A stretch of 64,000 nucleotides of DNA from Azoarcus sp. CIB (GTDB lineage Bacteria; Pseudomonadota; Gammaproteobacteria; Burkholderiales; Rhodocyclaceae): assembly GCF_001190925.1 (NCBI RefSeq), contig NZ_CP011072.1, forward strand, positions 3,906,001 through 3,970,000, in the 5' to 3' direction. How positions within the stretch are numbered: the stretch's first letter is position 1; every line of letters begins with the position of its first letter. The translations under genes and the position numbers were made by a program. The notes beneath the pieces were generated by a model. The model ran no database searches and was not told the DNA's origin. It saw only the letters and a program-made list of their open reading frames with translations. Positions 1 to 8,239 of the stretch are shown piece after piece.

Positions 1-287
1 ACTCCGGTCTGGTGCACGCGCATGAAGGAATCACCGCGCTCGGTCACCCGGCTCGTCCGCAGGTTCGGCACGAAACTCGCCATATGGTCGAAGTCGGTCA
101 GGACTTCCCACGCCAGCGCCGGGCTGACTGGCGCGTGGGCGAGCATATCGACGGTGAAGCCGCCCGCATTGCGTTCGACCCGCACGTCCTTGTCCGCGAC
201 CGCCGCCGCGTCGTCGACCGCCGGCGCACACGGCACCCAGGACAAGATCAGCACGAGCGGCAGCGAGCGACGGAAGAGACGGAACAT
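1..287 (-). CDS. Secreted SRPBCC/START-like protein, 3' part missing
   Basis: Reading leftwards from an ATG at 287, the frame stays open to the window edge, giving about 95 residues and no stop, so the C-terminus lies outside. Residues 1-24 look like a signal peptide (Arg-rich start, hydrophobic core, Ala-Pro-Ala region). The following stretch, with APVSPALAWEVLTDFDHM and then FVPNL, is the usual opening of a polyketide-cyclase/SRPBCC lipid-binding fold, in which a domain swap of this kind often binds a hydrophobic ligand. The ligand and role are not visible. It is divergent from the two-component pair at 428, with 140 bases between. The family call rests on the short N-terminal portion only. 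Confidence 0.7.
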   Translation of the reverse strand, partial: MFRLFRRSLPLVLILSWVPCAPAVDDAAAVADKDVRVERNAGGFTVDMLAHAPVSPALAWEVLTDFDHMASFVPNLRTSRVTERGDSFMRVHQTG

Positions 288-427
288 GGCGGACGTCCGG
301 TTGGAAGGTGGGCTGCCCATGACGCCGGGCATGGGGAAACACCGGCAAGCGTAGCGCAGTGCCTCGATGTGCGGCAGTACGATGGCTTAGAATATTCCAA
401 ACGCACCCGCCGCCCCCAATTGCGACC

Positions 428-1090
428 ATGAGACTGCTGCTGATCGAAGACGACCCGATGATCGGTGCCGGCGTGCAGCAGGCGCTGCGCCAGGACGGCT
501 ATGCCGTCGACTGGGTGCGCGACGGCGTCGCCGGCGAACTCGCGGCACGCGACAACCCCTACGAGCTGCTGCTGCTCGACATCGGCCTGCCGCGCCGTGA
601 CGGCATCGAGCTGCTGCAGCGCCTGCGCACGGCCGGCCATGCGATGCCGGTGCTCGTGCTCACGGCGCGCGATGCCGTCGCCGACCGCATCCGCGGGCTG
701 GATGCCGGCGCGGACGACTACCTCGTCAAGCCCTTCGACCTCGACGAACTCTCGGCGCGCGTGCGGGCGCTGCTGCGCCGCCAGCGCGGCCAGGCGAATC
801 CGGTGCTGACGCTGGGCACGCTGCAGGTCGATCCCGCAAGTCACGCGGTGACGCTCGCGGGCGAGCCGGTGCGGCTCTCGGCGCGCGAATTCGCGCTGCT
901 GTCGGCGCTGCTGGAACACCCCGGCCGGCCGCTGTCGCGCAGCCAGATCGAGGAGCGCGTCTACGGCTGGGACGAAGAGGTCGACAGCAACGCCGTCGAG
1001 GTGCATATCCACTCGCTGCGGCGCAAGCTCGGCGCGGACTGGATCCGCAACCTGCGCGGCGTCGGCTATTACGTGCCGGAGCGGCCATGA
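428..1090 (+). CDS. OmpR/PhoB-family response regulator (PmrA/QseB-like)
   Basis: A 220-residue two-domain regulator. The receiver domain (about 1-115) has the acidic pair E7/D8-D9, phosphoacceptor D51 in LLLLDIGLP, and K101 in DDYLVKPF. A winged-helix DNA-binding domain follows (about 125-218), ending in RRKLGADWIRNLRGVGY. The ATG at 428 is preferred over an upstream frame opening because it begins the receiver strand directly (MRLLLIEDD). The gene overlaps the kinase gene by four bases (ATGA at 1087), so the two are translationally coupled. A PmrA-type direct repeat just downstream of the kinase, before the protease gene, is the likely target. PmrA versus QseB naming cannot be settled from sequence. 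Confidence 0.93.
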   Translation: MRLLLIEDDPMIGAGVQQALRQDGYAVDWVRDGVAGELAARDNPYELLLLDIGLPRRDGIELLQRLRTAGHAMPVLVLTARDAVADRIRGLDAGADDYLVKPFDLDELSARVRALLRRQRGQANPVLTLGTLQVDPASHAVTLAGEPVRLSAREFALLSALLEHPGRPLSRSQIEERVYGWDEEVDSNAVEVHIHSLRRKLGADWIRNLRGVGYYVPERP

Positions 1091-2397
1091 ACTCGCTGCG
1101 CCGCACGCTGCTGTTCTCGCTGCTCGGTGCGTTGGTGCTGGTGTTCGCGATCGGCGGCATCGCGACCTACCGCATGGCGCACAACGAGATCGACGCGCTG
1201 ATGGACTACAACCTGCGCCAGTTCGCGCTCTCGCTGCGCGACCGGCGCCTTGCCGGGCCGAACGTCGGCCCCCTCGCGCCGCCCGAGGAGTCCCTGGATC
1301 TGGTGATCCAGATCTGGGACGACACCGGCGTGCGCCTCTACCTCTCGCACCCGCACACGGCCCTGCCCGCCCGCGCGCAGCTCGGCTATACGACCGTCAC
1401 GACGGCGGAGGGCGACTGGCGCGTGTATTCCATTCCGCTGCTCGACCACGTGATCCAGATCGCCCAGCCGATGGCCGTGCGCAGCCGTCTCGCAGCCCAT
1501 GCGGCACTGCGCACGCTGATCCCGCTGGTGGCGCTGATGCCGCTGCTGGGCGCGTTGATCTGGTATCTGGTCGGCCGCGGCCTGCGCCCCCTGGAACGGC
1601 TGGCTCGGGAGGTCGCCACGCGCCGCGCCGATTCGCTCGACCCCCTGCCGCTCAAAGGCATTCCCGACGAGGCGCAGCCGCTGGTGCGGGCGCTGAACGA
1701 ACTGCTCGAACAGCTACGGCACGCGATCAGCGCGCAACGCGCCTTCGTCGCCGACGCCGCGCACGAGCTGCGCACGCCGCTGGCGGCGCTGCAGATACAA
1801 CTGCAGCTGTGCGAACGGGCCCGCGATGAAACCACACGCGCCGAAGCGCTCGGGGAATTGCGCACGGGCCTGACACGCGCAGCACATCTCGTGCAGCAGC
1901 TGCTGACGCTGGCCCGCCAGGAGCCGGGAGAGGGCGCTGCGGAGACGCACGAGCGCGTCGCGCTCGCCGACATCGCGCGCAAGTCGCTCGCCGACCACAC
2001 CGTCCAGGCACACGAGCGGGGCATCGATCTCGGCGCCGACCTGCTCGACGACGACCTCGCAGCGCAGGGCGACCCGGCTGCGCTGCGCACGCTGGCCGGC
2101 AACCTGATCGACAACGCGATCCGCTACACGCCCCGCGGCGGCCGCGTGGACGTGTCGGTCGGCAAAGGGGAAGGCCGGTGCTGGCTGCGCGTCGACGACA
2201 GCGGACCGGGCATCCCGCCCGAGGAACGCGAGCGCGTGCTGGACCGTTTCTACCGCCCGGCCGGCCAGCAGGAATCGGGCAGCGGCCTCGGGCTGGCGAT
2301 CGTCGACAGCATCGCCCGGCGCCATGATGCGCGCGTCGTCCTGAACGCCTCGCCGCTCGGCGGCCTGCGCATCGCGGTGGGATTCCCGCCCGCGTGA
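1087..2397 (+). CDS. Sensor histidine kinase partner (PmrB/QseC-like)
   Basis: A 436-residue inner-membrane sensor kinase. TM1 spans about residues 7-29, a periplasmic region of about 115 residues follows, and TM2 lies at about 143-164. Next come a HAMP-type linker, the dimerisation helix with phosphoacceptor H226 in AAHELRTPLAAL, and a catalytic domain with N-box NLIDNAIRYTP, G1 box DDSGPGIP and G2 box GSGLGLAIV. It overlaps the regulator gene by ATGA and presumably phosphorylates it. The periplasmic sensor has no obvious acidic iron-binding motif, so the signal is unknown. Confidence 0.92.
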   Translation: MNSLRRTLLFSLLGALVLVFAIGGIATYRMAHNEIDALMDYNLRQFALSLRDRRLAGPNVGPLAPPEESLDLVIQIWDDTGVRLYLSHPHTALPARAQLGYTTVTTAEGDWRVYSIPLLDHVIQIAQPMAVRSRLAAHAALRTLIPLVALMPLLGALIWYLVGRGLRPLERLAREVATRRADSLDPLPLKGIPDEAQPLVRALNELLEQLRHAISAQRAFVADAAHELRTPLAALQIQLQLCERARDETTRAEALGELRTGLTRAAHLVQQLLTLARQEPGEGAAETHERVALADIARKSLADHTVQAHERGIDLGADLLDDDLAAQGDPAALRTLAGNLIDNAIRYTPRGGRVDVSVGKGEGRCWLRVDDSGPGIPPEERERVLDRFYRPAGQQESGSGLGLAIVDSIARRHDARVVLNASPLGGLRIAVGFPPA

Positions 2398-2407
2398 CGC
2401 ACGGCAA

Positions 2408-2453
2408 TTTAAGCGCTTTCTTAAGTTTGGTTTAAGTCAGGCGCCGGTAGAGT
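2408..2453 (+). promoter_or_regulatory. PmrA/QseB-type operator and promoter before the protease gene
   Basis: Three tandem half-sites are visible: TTTAAG (2408-2413), CTTAAG (2420-2425) and TTTAAG (2431-2436). The last two are spaced by 11 bases, which is the CTTAAG-N5-CTTAAG layout known for PmrA-class regulators. A -10-like TAGAGT lies at 2448-2453. The site is directly downstream of the two-component genes and upstream of the protease gene, suggesting that the pair controls the protease. That control is inference. Confidence 0.65.
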
Positions 2454-2500
2454 GCCAACATCGTCCCGCACCGTGCATGCGGGATGGGAGGAACCGGATC

Positions 2501-3964
2501 ATGTCATTACAGGCGCTCAAGTTACCCGTCATTGCCGCGGCAATCGCCGCGACGGTGTGGGGCGGTTATGAAATCGGCCGCTCCGTCGACCCGTCCCCTG
2601 CCGCGACCACCCCCACGGTCGCGCGCAAGGCGGGCCAGCCGTACGCGGCGACGTCGCTGCCGGACTTCGGCAGCATCGTCGAATCCTACGGCCCCGCGAT
2701 CGTGAACATAAGCGTCGAGGGCACCGTGAAGACCGCCGCGCGCGGGCGCACGCCCTTCGGCCAACTCGACCCGGACGACCCGTTTTCGGAGTTCTTCCGC
2801 CGCTTCGCGCCACGCGGGCAGGGCAAGCCGGGTGAGCAGATCACGCACGGCCAGGGCTCGGGCTTCATCGTCAGCACGGACGGCATCGTGCTCACCAACG
2901 CGCACGTCGTCGCCAATGCCGACAATGTCACCGTGAAGCTCACCGACAAGCGCGAGTTCATCGCCAAGGTGATCGGCATCGACAAGCCGACCGACATCGC
3001 GGTACTGCGCATCGACGCGCAGGACCTGCCGACCGTGCCGCTCGGCGACCCCACGGATATCCGCGTCGGCGACTGGGTGCTGGCAATCGGCTCGCCCTTC
3101 GGCTTCGAGAACAGCGTCACCGCCGGCATCGTGTCGGCGAAATCGCGCTCGCTGCCCGACGAAGGCTATGTGCCCTTCATCCAGACCGACGTCGCGATCA
3201 ACCCCGGCAACTCGGGCGGACCGCTGCTCAACCTCAAGGGCGAAGTCGTCGGCATCAATTCGCAGATCTACAGCCAGTCCGGCGGCTATCAGGGGCTGTC
3301 CTTCGCGATTCCGATCAGCGTCGCGGCGCATGTGAAGGACCAGCTGCTCGCGCAGGGCAAGGTCACGCGCGGGCGTCTGGGCATCGCGATCCAGGATTTG
3401 AACCAGGGCCTGGCCGATTCGTTCGGGCTGTCCGTCGCGCGCGGCGCGCTGGTGAGCCATGTCGAGCCGGGGAGCCCCGCCGCAGCGGCCGGAATCGAGC
3501 CGGGTGACGTCGTGCTGAAATTCAACGGCGAGGCGATCGCTTCGTCGGCCGAGCTGCCGCCGCGCGTCGCCCTCATCACCCCCGGCAAGCCGGCGAAACT
3601 GGAGATCTGGCGCAAGCGCAAGGCGCAGGAGATCACCGTCATGGTGGGCGAGCAGCAGCCCGAGAAGGTGGCGGCCACGGAAACGCCGCCCGACGACGGC
3701 GGCCGGCTCGGCGTGTCGGTGCGCCCGCTGACGGCCGACGAACAGAAAGAGGTGGAAACGCGGGGCGGACTTCTGGTGCTAGACTCGTACGGACCGGCGG
3801 CCCGCGCCGGCATCGAGGAAGGCGACGTGATCCTCGCGGTGAACGGCAAGCATGTGAATCGCGTGGACGAGCTGCGCAAGCAGCTCACCGACGCCGGCAA
3901 GCACGTCGCGTTGCTGATCCAGCGCGGCGACGCGCGCATCTTCGTGCCGATCGAACTAGGCTGA
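2501..3964 (+). CDS. Do-like periplasmic serine endoprotease (DegP/DegQ/MucD family)
   Basis: A 487-residue HtrA-type protease/chaperone for envelope quality control. An N-terminal membrane/signal segment (about 8-24) exports it. The trypsin-like domain carries H135 (TNAHVV), D165 (DIAVLR) and S238 (GNSGGPL). Two PDZ domains follow, at about 290-385 (beginning RGRLGIAI) and about 400-487. The ATG at 2501 is chosen because GGGAGGA (2485-2491) sits 9 bases upstream; an in-frame ATG at 2477 lacks such a site. The N-terminal segment has no clear signal-peptidase site, so the protein may stay membrane-anchored. Its position behind a two-component pair and PmrA-like box suggests stress control. Confidence 0.94.
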   Translation: MSLQALKLPVIAAAIAATVWGGYEIGRSVDPSPAATTPTVARKAGQPYAATSLPDFGSIVESYGPAIVNISVEGTVKTAARGRTPFGQLDPDDPFSEFFRRFAPRGQGKPGEQITHGQGSGFIVSTDGIVLTNAHVVANADNVTVKLTDKREFIAKVIGIDKPTDIAVLRIDAQDLPTVPLGDPTDIRVGDWVLAIGSPFGFENSVTAGIVSAKSRSLPDEGYVPFIQTDVAINPGNSGGPLLNLKGEVVGINSQIYSQSGGYQGLSFAIPISVAAHVKDQLLAQGKVTRGRLGIAIQDLNQGLADSFGLSVARGALVSHVEPGSPAAAAGIEPGDVVLKFNGEAIASSAELPPRVALITPGKPAKLEIWRKRKAQEITVMVGEQQPEKVAATETPPDDGGRLGVSVRPLTADEQKEVETRGGLLVLDSYGPAARAGIEEGDVILAVNGKHVNRVDELRKQLTDAGKHVALLIQRGDARIFVPIELG

Positions 3965-3997
3965 TCCGCCACGATTGCCGACTGTCGCCCTGCGTCA

Positions 3998-4036
3998 GTG
4001 CCCCGGGGGACGACAGGCTGTCAGCCTGAGGGGCAC
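3998..4036. repeat. Nested inverted repeat after the protease gene
   Basis: Outer arms GTGCCCC (3998-4004) and GGGGCAC (4030-4036) enclose a perfect inner hairpin, CAGGCTG-T-CAGCCTG (4014-4028). There is no T run, so it is not a standard intrinsic terminator. It may be an RNA 3'-end structure. Nothing else was recognised in the 209-base gap between the flanking genes. Confidence 0.6.
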
Positions 4037-4173
4037 CGCATGGACGGCCGGGCAGGCGTCGCCCCCCCTGACACCTGCCCGGCCGAGTCCTGCTGCTCGC
4101 GAGCGGACGGTGCGGGCAGGCGCCGGCACGGCGCCCCTCTTGCCCCCTACCCTCCTCCCATCCGATTTCCCCC

Positions 4174-4743
4174 ATGTTCTTCGCCCGCATCGAGGCCCTG
4201 CTCTATCGCATCCTGCGCTTCGCCGAGGCCGGACATCGCCTGCTGCTCGCCTGCGTCGCGCTGTCCTTCCTCGGCACGCTGACGGCGGCTTGGCCCGTGA
4301 CCGCGGTGGTCGTTCCGGCAACGCTGATGGCGGCGGGGCGCTGGCGCGCGATCACTGGAGTGTCGGCGCTGGGCAGCGCGATCGGTGCAACCGTGCTGAT
4401 GCTGGTCTTTCACCAACTCGGCTGGACGCAACTCTACGAACACTTCCCGGACCTTGCGACCGATCCGTCCTGGGCGCGGGTCGTCGACTGGGGGACGCGC
4501 TACGGCACCGCCGCGCTGTTCCTGATCGCCGCATCGCCGCTGCCGCAGACCCCGGCGCTGATGTTCTTCGGCGCAATGCGCCCGGATTACGCCGGCGTGT
4601 TCGCCGCAATGCTCGCCGGCAAACTGCTGAAGTACGGCGCCTTCGCGTGGGTTTCCAGCCATTTCCCGGAGCGCGTCGGCAAGTCGCTCGGCGCCCTGCT
4701 GCGGCGCGGCCGCAAACAGGGCACGGACAACGGCGACGTATAG
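4174..4743 (+). CDS. Polytopic membrane protein, VTT/DedA-like (YqaA type)
   Basis: A 189-residue protein with about four to five hydrophobic segments: about 22-47, 58-80, 112-128 and 138-160. A glycine-rich segment near the end, MLAGKLLKYGAFAW, resembles the conserved C-terminal part of SNARE-associated/DedA-like proteins such as YqaA. The C-terminus is strongly basic and cytosolic. DedA-like proteins are linked to lipid flipping and membrane potential, but the function here is not shown. It converges with the cytochrome module on the minus strand, with 6 bases between stops. The family assignment is moderate. Confidence 0.6.
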   Translation: MFFARIEALLYRILRFAEAGHRLLLACVALSFLGTLTAAWPVTAVVVPATLMAAGRWRAITGVSALGSAIGATVLMLVFHQLGWTQLYEHFPDLATDPSWARVVDWGTRYGTAALFLIAASPLPQTPALMFFGAMRPDYAGVFAAMLAGKLLKYGAFAWVSSHFPERVGKSLGALLRRGRKQGTDNGDV

Positions 4744-4749
4744 CGCGCC

Positions 4750-5364
4750 TCAGGACTTCGCGCCCTGCTGCGGATCCTCGATCTCCTCCCAGCCGGTGAT
4801 CATCGCCTTGAGATGGCTGCTCCAGGTGTGGCCGGTGGTGATCACATACACATGCACGACGAGGAAGGCGAGCATCAGGAAGGCGCCGATCGTGTGCACA
4901 AGCGCGACGACGCCCAGCTCCAGCCCGAAACCGACGGCGTTGATCTCGTTGTAATAGAGATACGCGAGCCCGCTCAGCCAGATCAGCGGGTTGATCATCA
5001 GCTTCACCCCGAGGTAGGCGAGGCGCTGCAGCGGGTTGTGCTTCCGCAGCTGCGTCAGGCGGAACGGATGCGCCGCATGCGTGAAGATGCCGCTCATGTA
5101 GTAGCGCAGCATCGCGACGAGGTTCTCGGTCGTCGGGATGTACTGCCGCCATTCGCCGGTCGTGAAGTGCCAGAAGATCGCGAACACCCACAGCGCGATC
5201 AGCGCCCACGCCGCGCTGGTGTGCAGTTCGCTGGCGTCGCCGTAGCCCAGCAGGGTGTAGGTGCCGTGGATCTCGAAGCCGGTGACCATCATCAGGATGA
5301 TCAGCAGCGCCTGCGACCAGTGCCAGAAGCGTTCGAAGCGCTTGAAGATGTAGATGCGTTCCAT
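4750..5364 (-). CDS. Cytochrome b (b561-type membrane haem protein) of the octaheme cytochrome module
   Basis: A 204-residue integral membrane protein with four helices and paired histidines: FWHWSQALLIILMM (helix 1), HTSAAWALIALWVFAIFWH (helix 2), and later VHTIGAFLMLAFLVVHVYVITTGHTW. These match the di-haem cytochrome b subunits of thiosulfate/formate-type reductases, which pass electrons between the quinone pool and periplasmic cytochromes. The ATG at 5364 has GGAGA just upstream, so a longer upstream frame is rejected. It is the last gene of the four-gene minus-strand module and is the likely quinone-side partner of the octaheme protein 22 bases upstream. Confidence 0.85.
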   Translation of the reverse strand: MERIYIFKRFERFWHWSQALLIILMMVTGFEIHGTYTLLGYGDASELHTSAAWALIALWVFAIFWHFTTGEWRQYIPTTENLVAMLRYYMSGIFTHAAHPFRLTQLRKHNPLQRLAYLGVKLMINPLIWLSGLAYLYYNEINAVGFGLELGVVALVHTIGAFLMLAFLVVHVYVITTGHTWSSHLKAMITGWEEIEDPQQGAKS

Positions 5365-5386
5365 GGTGATCTCTCCTTGGCTGCGT

Positions 5387-7003
5387 TCAGCCGTTGCGCC
5401 GCACGATGCGCAGCCCGCCATGCACCAGCGCGCCCAGCAGCGCGCCGCCTGCCATCAGCCAGCCGAAAAGGTCGATGAGGGGGTTGGCGTCACGCCCCGG
5501 GATGTACACGCCCCCGATATTCTCGAGGCGGCCGCCCTTCATGTGGCATTCGCCGCAGCGCACCGCGTTTTCCTTCGGCGCGACCATGTGCGTGATCGGC
5601 CACGACATCTCGGTTCGGACGAAGTCCACCTGGCCCGAGAACGCCGAGCCCGACACCTGCATGCCGGTCTTGATCGCCTTCTCCCAACCGAAGTTCTTCC
5701 AGTAGGCGGTGTCATCGTTGCCTGCGGTGTGCGGGGTGACCAGCGTGCGGTTCACCGGGTCGTAGGGCTGCACGCCGACGAACACCTTCATCGGCCAGAT
5801 CAGGGACTTTCCATCCTCCGCGCTGCCGCCGAGGCGGTTGATGCGCGTCACGCCCTCGCTCTTGTCGACCTTGTCGCCCAGCAGTGTGTAGGTGACCTCG
5901 CCGTTGAACCAGCGGTATTCGGGCACGACGTTCTCGCCGAGCACGAAGTCGCCCTTCTTCGAGTCGTAGATCACCCGCCCCGCCTCATCCTTCTTCAGCA
6001 TCGGCTTGCCGTCGGGCCCCATCTGTCCCGCGGTCGACCAGTCCCAGCTCATCTTGGTCGCGACGCCGCCGCGCGCGATCTGCGGGATGTGGCAGGTCTG
6101 GCATGCGACAACGTCGGTATGGTCGTTGAGCTTCGCCGCATGCCCGCCACCCTTGTGCGGCGCCTGGCCGTGACACGCGGGACAGGTCGCCGGCAGCGAG
6201 TCGTCCTGCCGGCCCGGGATGTGCGCACCTTCGGTGTCGCGCGCGACCGGCGTGTAGCGGCTGCCCGGAACGTCGTGGCTCGACGTGCGGTGGCAGGTGC
6301 CGCAGGTGAAGTCGAGGCCCGTGGCGTCCATGTGCACATCCAGCTCCCGGTCGGGTGCCGCCAGCGACGAGTCCATGTCACCGTGCTTGACGCCGTCGCC
6401 GCCGCCGCCGAAGAAGTGGCACGCGCCGCAGGTGTCGCGGCTGGTCCGGCCGACCTTCTGCGCGACCTTGGTCAGGTCCACCGCCTTCGCGAACTTGCCC
6501 GATCCCGGCGGGATCTCGGTGTCCTGGTAGGGCGGATGGCCGGCAAGGCCCGGCAGCTTGCGGTAGCTGCCGGTGGTGTCGTGGCACACCAGGCAATCGA
6601 CGTTCTCCTCGGCCGTGAAGTCGAAGTTCGCGTCCTTCCAGCCGTAGCCGACGTGGCAGCTCGTGCAGAAGGGGTAGTTCGACGGCACCGAGATGCAGAA
6701 GTTGTTGATGACGTTCTTCTTGCCAAGCTTCTGGTCGGTGGCGGGATTGAGGAATTCCCAGCTCCAGTGCTTGGTGCTGTGCACCTGCTTGGCGGCTTCA
6801 GTGTGGCAGATCAAGCAGGCCTTGGTGACCTCGGGGCCAGACGCGAAGCTCTGCTGCAGCTCCTTGAACTTGCCGTGATCGGCGGTGCTGGCCTTCCCCG
6901 CGGCGAGCGCCCCGCTCCCCGCGAGCGCAGCGCCGGCGAGCGCGACGGCGAGCACCAGGCCCCGCCACGGCGGGACGCGACGGATGGATCGATTCGTTGT
7001 CAT
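5387..7003 (-). CDS. Octaheme c-type cytochrome, tetrathionate reductase family (OTR-like)
   Basis: A 538-residue exported multihaem protein. Residues 1-35 form a signal sequence (twin Arg present as RSIRR, hydrophobic core, ALA-A). Eight CxxCH haem motifs are visible: CLICH, CTSCH, CLVCH, CGACH, CGTCH, CPACH, CQTCH and CGECH. A C-terminal hydrophobic helix (PLIDLFGWLMAGGALLGALVHG) followed by Arg residues anchors it to the inner membrane. Related octaheme cytochromes from Shewanella reduce tetrathionate, nitrite and hydroxylamine in vitro, so substrate and direction are unproven. The rhodanese gene 16 bases upstream favours a sulfur role. Confidence 0.9.
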   Translation of the reverse strand: MTTNRSIRRVPPWRGLVLAVALAGAALAGSGALAAGKASTADHGKFKELQQSFASGPEVTKACLICHTEAAKQVHSTKHWSWEFLNPATDQKLGKKNVINNFCISVPSNYPFCTSCHVGYGWKDANFDFTAEENVDCLVCHDTTGSYRKLPGLAGHPPYQDTEIPPGSGKFAKAVDLTKVAQKVGRTSRDTCGACHFFGGGGDGVKHGDMDSSLAAPDRELDVHMDATGLDFTCGTCHRTSSHDVPGSRYTPVARDTEGAHIPGRQDDSLPATCPACHGQAPHKGGGHAAKLNDHTDVVACQTCHIPQIARGGVATKMSWDWSTAGQMGPDGKPMLKKDEAGRVIYDSKKGDFVLGENVVPEYRWFNGEVTYTLLGDKVDKSEGVTRINRLGGSAEDGKSLIWPMKVFVGVQPYDPVNRTLVTPHTAGNDDTAYWKNFGWEKAIKTGMQVSGSAFSGQVDFVRTEMSWPITHMVAPKENAVRCGECHMKGGRLENIGGVYIPGRDANPLIDLFGWLMAGGALLGALVHGGLRIVRRNG

Positions 7004-7019
7004 GGCTGCTCCCCGCGGC

Positions 7020-8162
7020 TCAGTTCTTCTCGACGATCGTGTAACTGCCGTCGCGCGCCCACTTGATGTCGGCGTTGAGGAAGAAGGTCTTCAGCGCCGG
7101 CTTGTACAGCTGCACCATGTCGTGCGCCTCGCCGCTGCGCCCGCCGGCGCCGCAGAAGAACACGATCGGCTTGTCGGCCGGCAGCTCCTCGATGCGCTTC
7201 TCGAGCGCATTCACCGGGACGTTGATCGCGCCCTTGAAGGTGCCCGCGGCGAACTCGTTCGGCTCGCGCACGTCGACCAGATGGACCGTGGCGGGCGCCT
7301 CCTTGTAGATCTTCTCGAAGGACGCGACCGTGATCGTGCCGCTCTCCTTGCCCGCCTGGATGGCCGGCTTCGCCGCCGCGCCTGCCGCGGTCGGCCCGGC
7401 GCCGTACAGGCGCTCCCATTCGGGATAGCCTTCGGGCACCACCTTCACCTGCGTGTAGCCGAGCTTCACCGCCTTCGCTGCCGAATCCGAACTCAGCTTG
7501 CAGGTGAGGCCCTCGCAGTAGAAGTACAGCGGGCTCGCCTTGTCGGCCGGCAGGCGGTCGACGAGCTTGTCGAACTGCGAGTCAGGCAGGCTGATCGCAC
7601 CGGGGATGTGACCCTTGTCGTACTTGCGCTCCTTCGGGCGCGAGTCGATCAGCGTCAGCGGTGCGCCTTCGTCCATCAGCTTCTTCAGCTGGGGCACCGA
7701 GATCGCCGCCATGTGGCCGGCATTGACCCAGTCCGGGAAGCCCGCCGCATACACGCGGATGTTCGTGTAGCCGAGCTTCTCCGCGCGGAAGGCCGAGTTG
7801 TGGCTCAACATGCATTCCAGCCCGTCGCAGTAGAAGATCAGCAGCGTGGCCTTGTCCTGCGGCAGCTTGTCGACGAGCTTGTCGAACTGGCTGTCGGGGA
7901 TGCTGAGCGCGGTCGGGATGTGGCCCGGATCGTATTTGCGCGCGGTCGGACGCGAGTCGATGATCTGCACCCCTTCCGGCTTGGGCAGCACGGCATGGCG
8001 GGCGACGAACTCGGCATCGACGAGCTGGCCGTACCAGCCGGCCTTCGCCTCCGCGGCGGCCGGGGCATCCGCGGCGATCGCCACGCCGCTCGGGAACGGG
8101 GTCGGGGCGGCGCCAAGCGCCGCAAGCAGGGCCGCGAGGGCCAAGGTGCGTTGGAGTTTCAT
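7020..8162 (-). CDS. Exported protein with three tandem rhodanese domains
   Basis: A 380-residue periplasmic protein with a signal peptide at about 1-31 (ending VAIAADA). Three rhodanese-like domains follow at about 45-150, 155-252 and 275-375. All keep a catalytic-loop cysteine: C112 in YCDGLEC, C216 in YCEGLTC and C337 in FCGAGGRSG. Domains one and two are close internal duplicates, sharing DSRP-x(3)-KYD-x-GHIP, SxPDSQFDKLVD and a Cys-x4-Cys loop. Domain three is a more standard rhodanese with DVREPNEF. Such proteins carry sulfane sulfur, so this one may deliver or accept sulfur for the neighbouring octaheme cytochrome. The ATG at 8162 follows GGGAGCC. Confidence 0.85.
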   Translation of the reverse strand: MKLQRTLALAALLAALGAAPTPFPSGVAIAADAPAAAEAKAGWYGQLVDAEFVARHAVLPKPEGVQIIDSRPTARKYDPGHIPTALSIPDSQFDKLVDKLPQDKATLLIFYCDGLECMLSHNSAFRAEKLGYTNIRVYAAGFPDWVNAGHMAAISVPQLKKLMDEGAPLTLIDSRPKERKYDKGHIPGAISLPDSQFDKLVDRLPADKASPLYFYCEGLTCKLSSDSAAKAVKLGYTQVKVVPEGYPEWERLYGAGPTAAGAAAKPAIQAGKESGTITVASFEKIYKEAPATVHLVDVREPNEFAAGTFKGAINVPVNALEKRIEELPADKPIVFFCGAGGRSGEAHDMVQLYKPALKTFFLNADIKWARDGSYTIVEKN

Positions 8163-8239
8163 GATGGCTCCCTGAACGATGGCGGGCGCCTCCCGCGGCA
8201 CGCGCGGGCGGACGTCCGAAGATGCGTTAAAGCGGGTGG

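Noticed and set aside
3998-4036. Nested hairpin after the protease gene as an intrinsic terminator
   Set aside because: There is no T run after the stem. It is kept only as an inverted repeat.
5354-7066. A 570-codon plus-strand frame over the octaheme cytochrome gene
   Set aside because: Antisense shadow of a gene with eight haem motifs; no start signal or recognisable protein.
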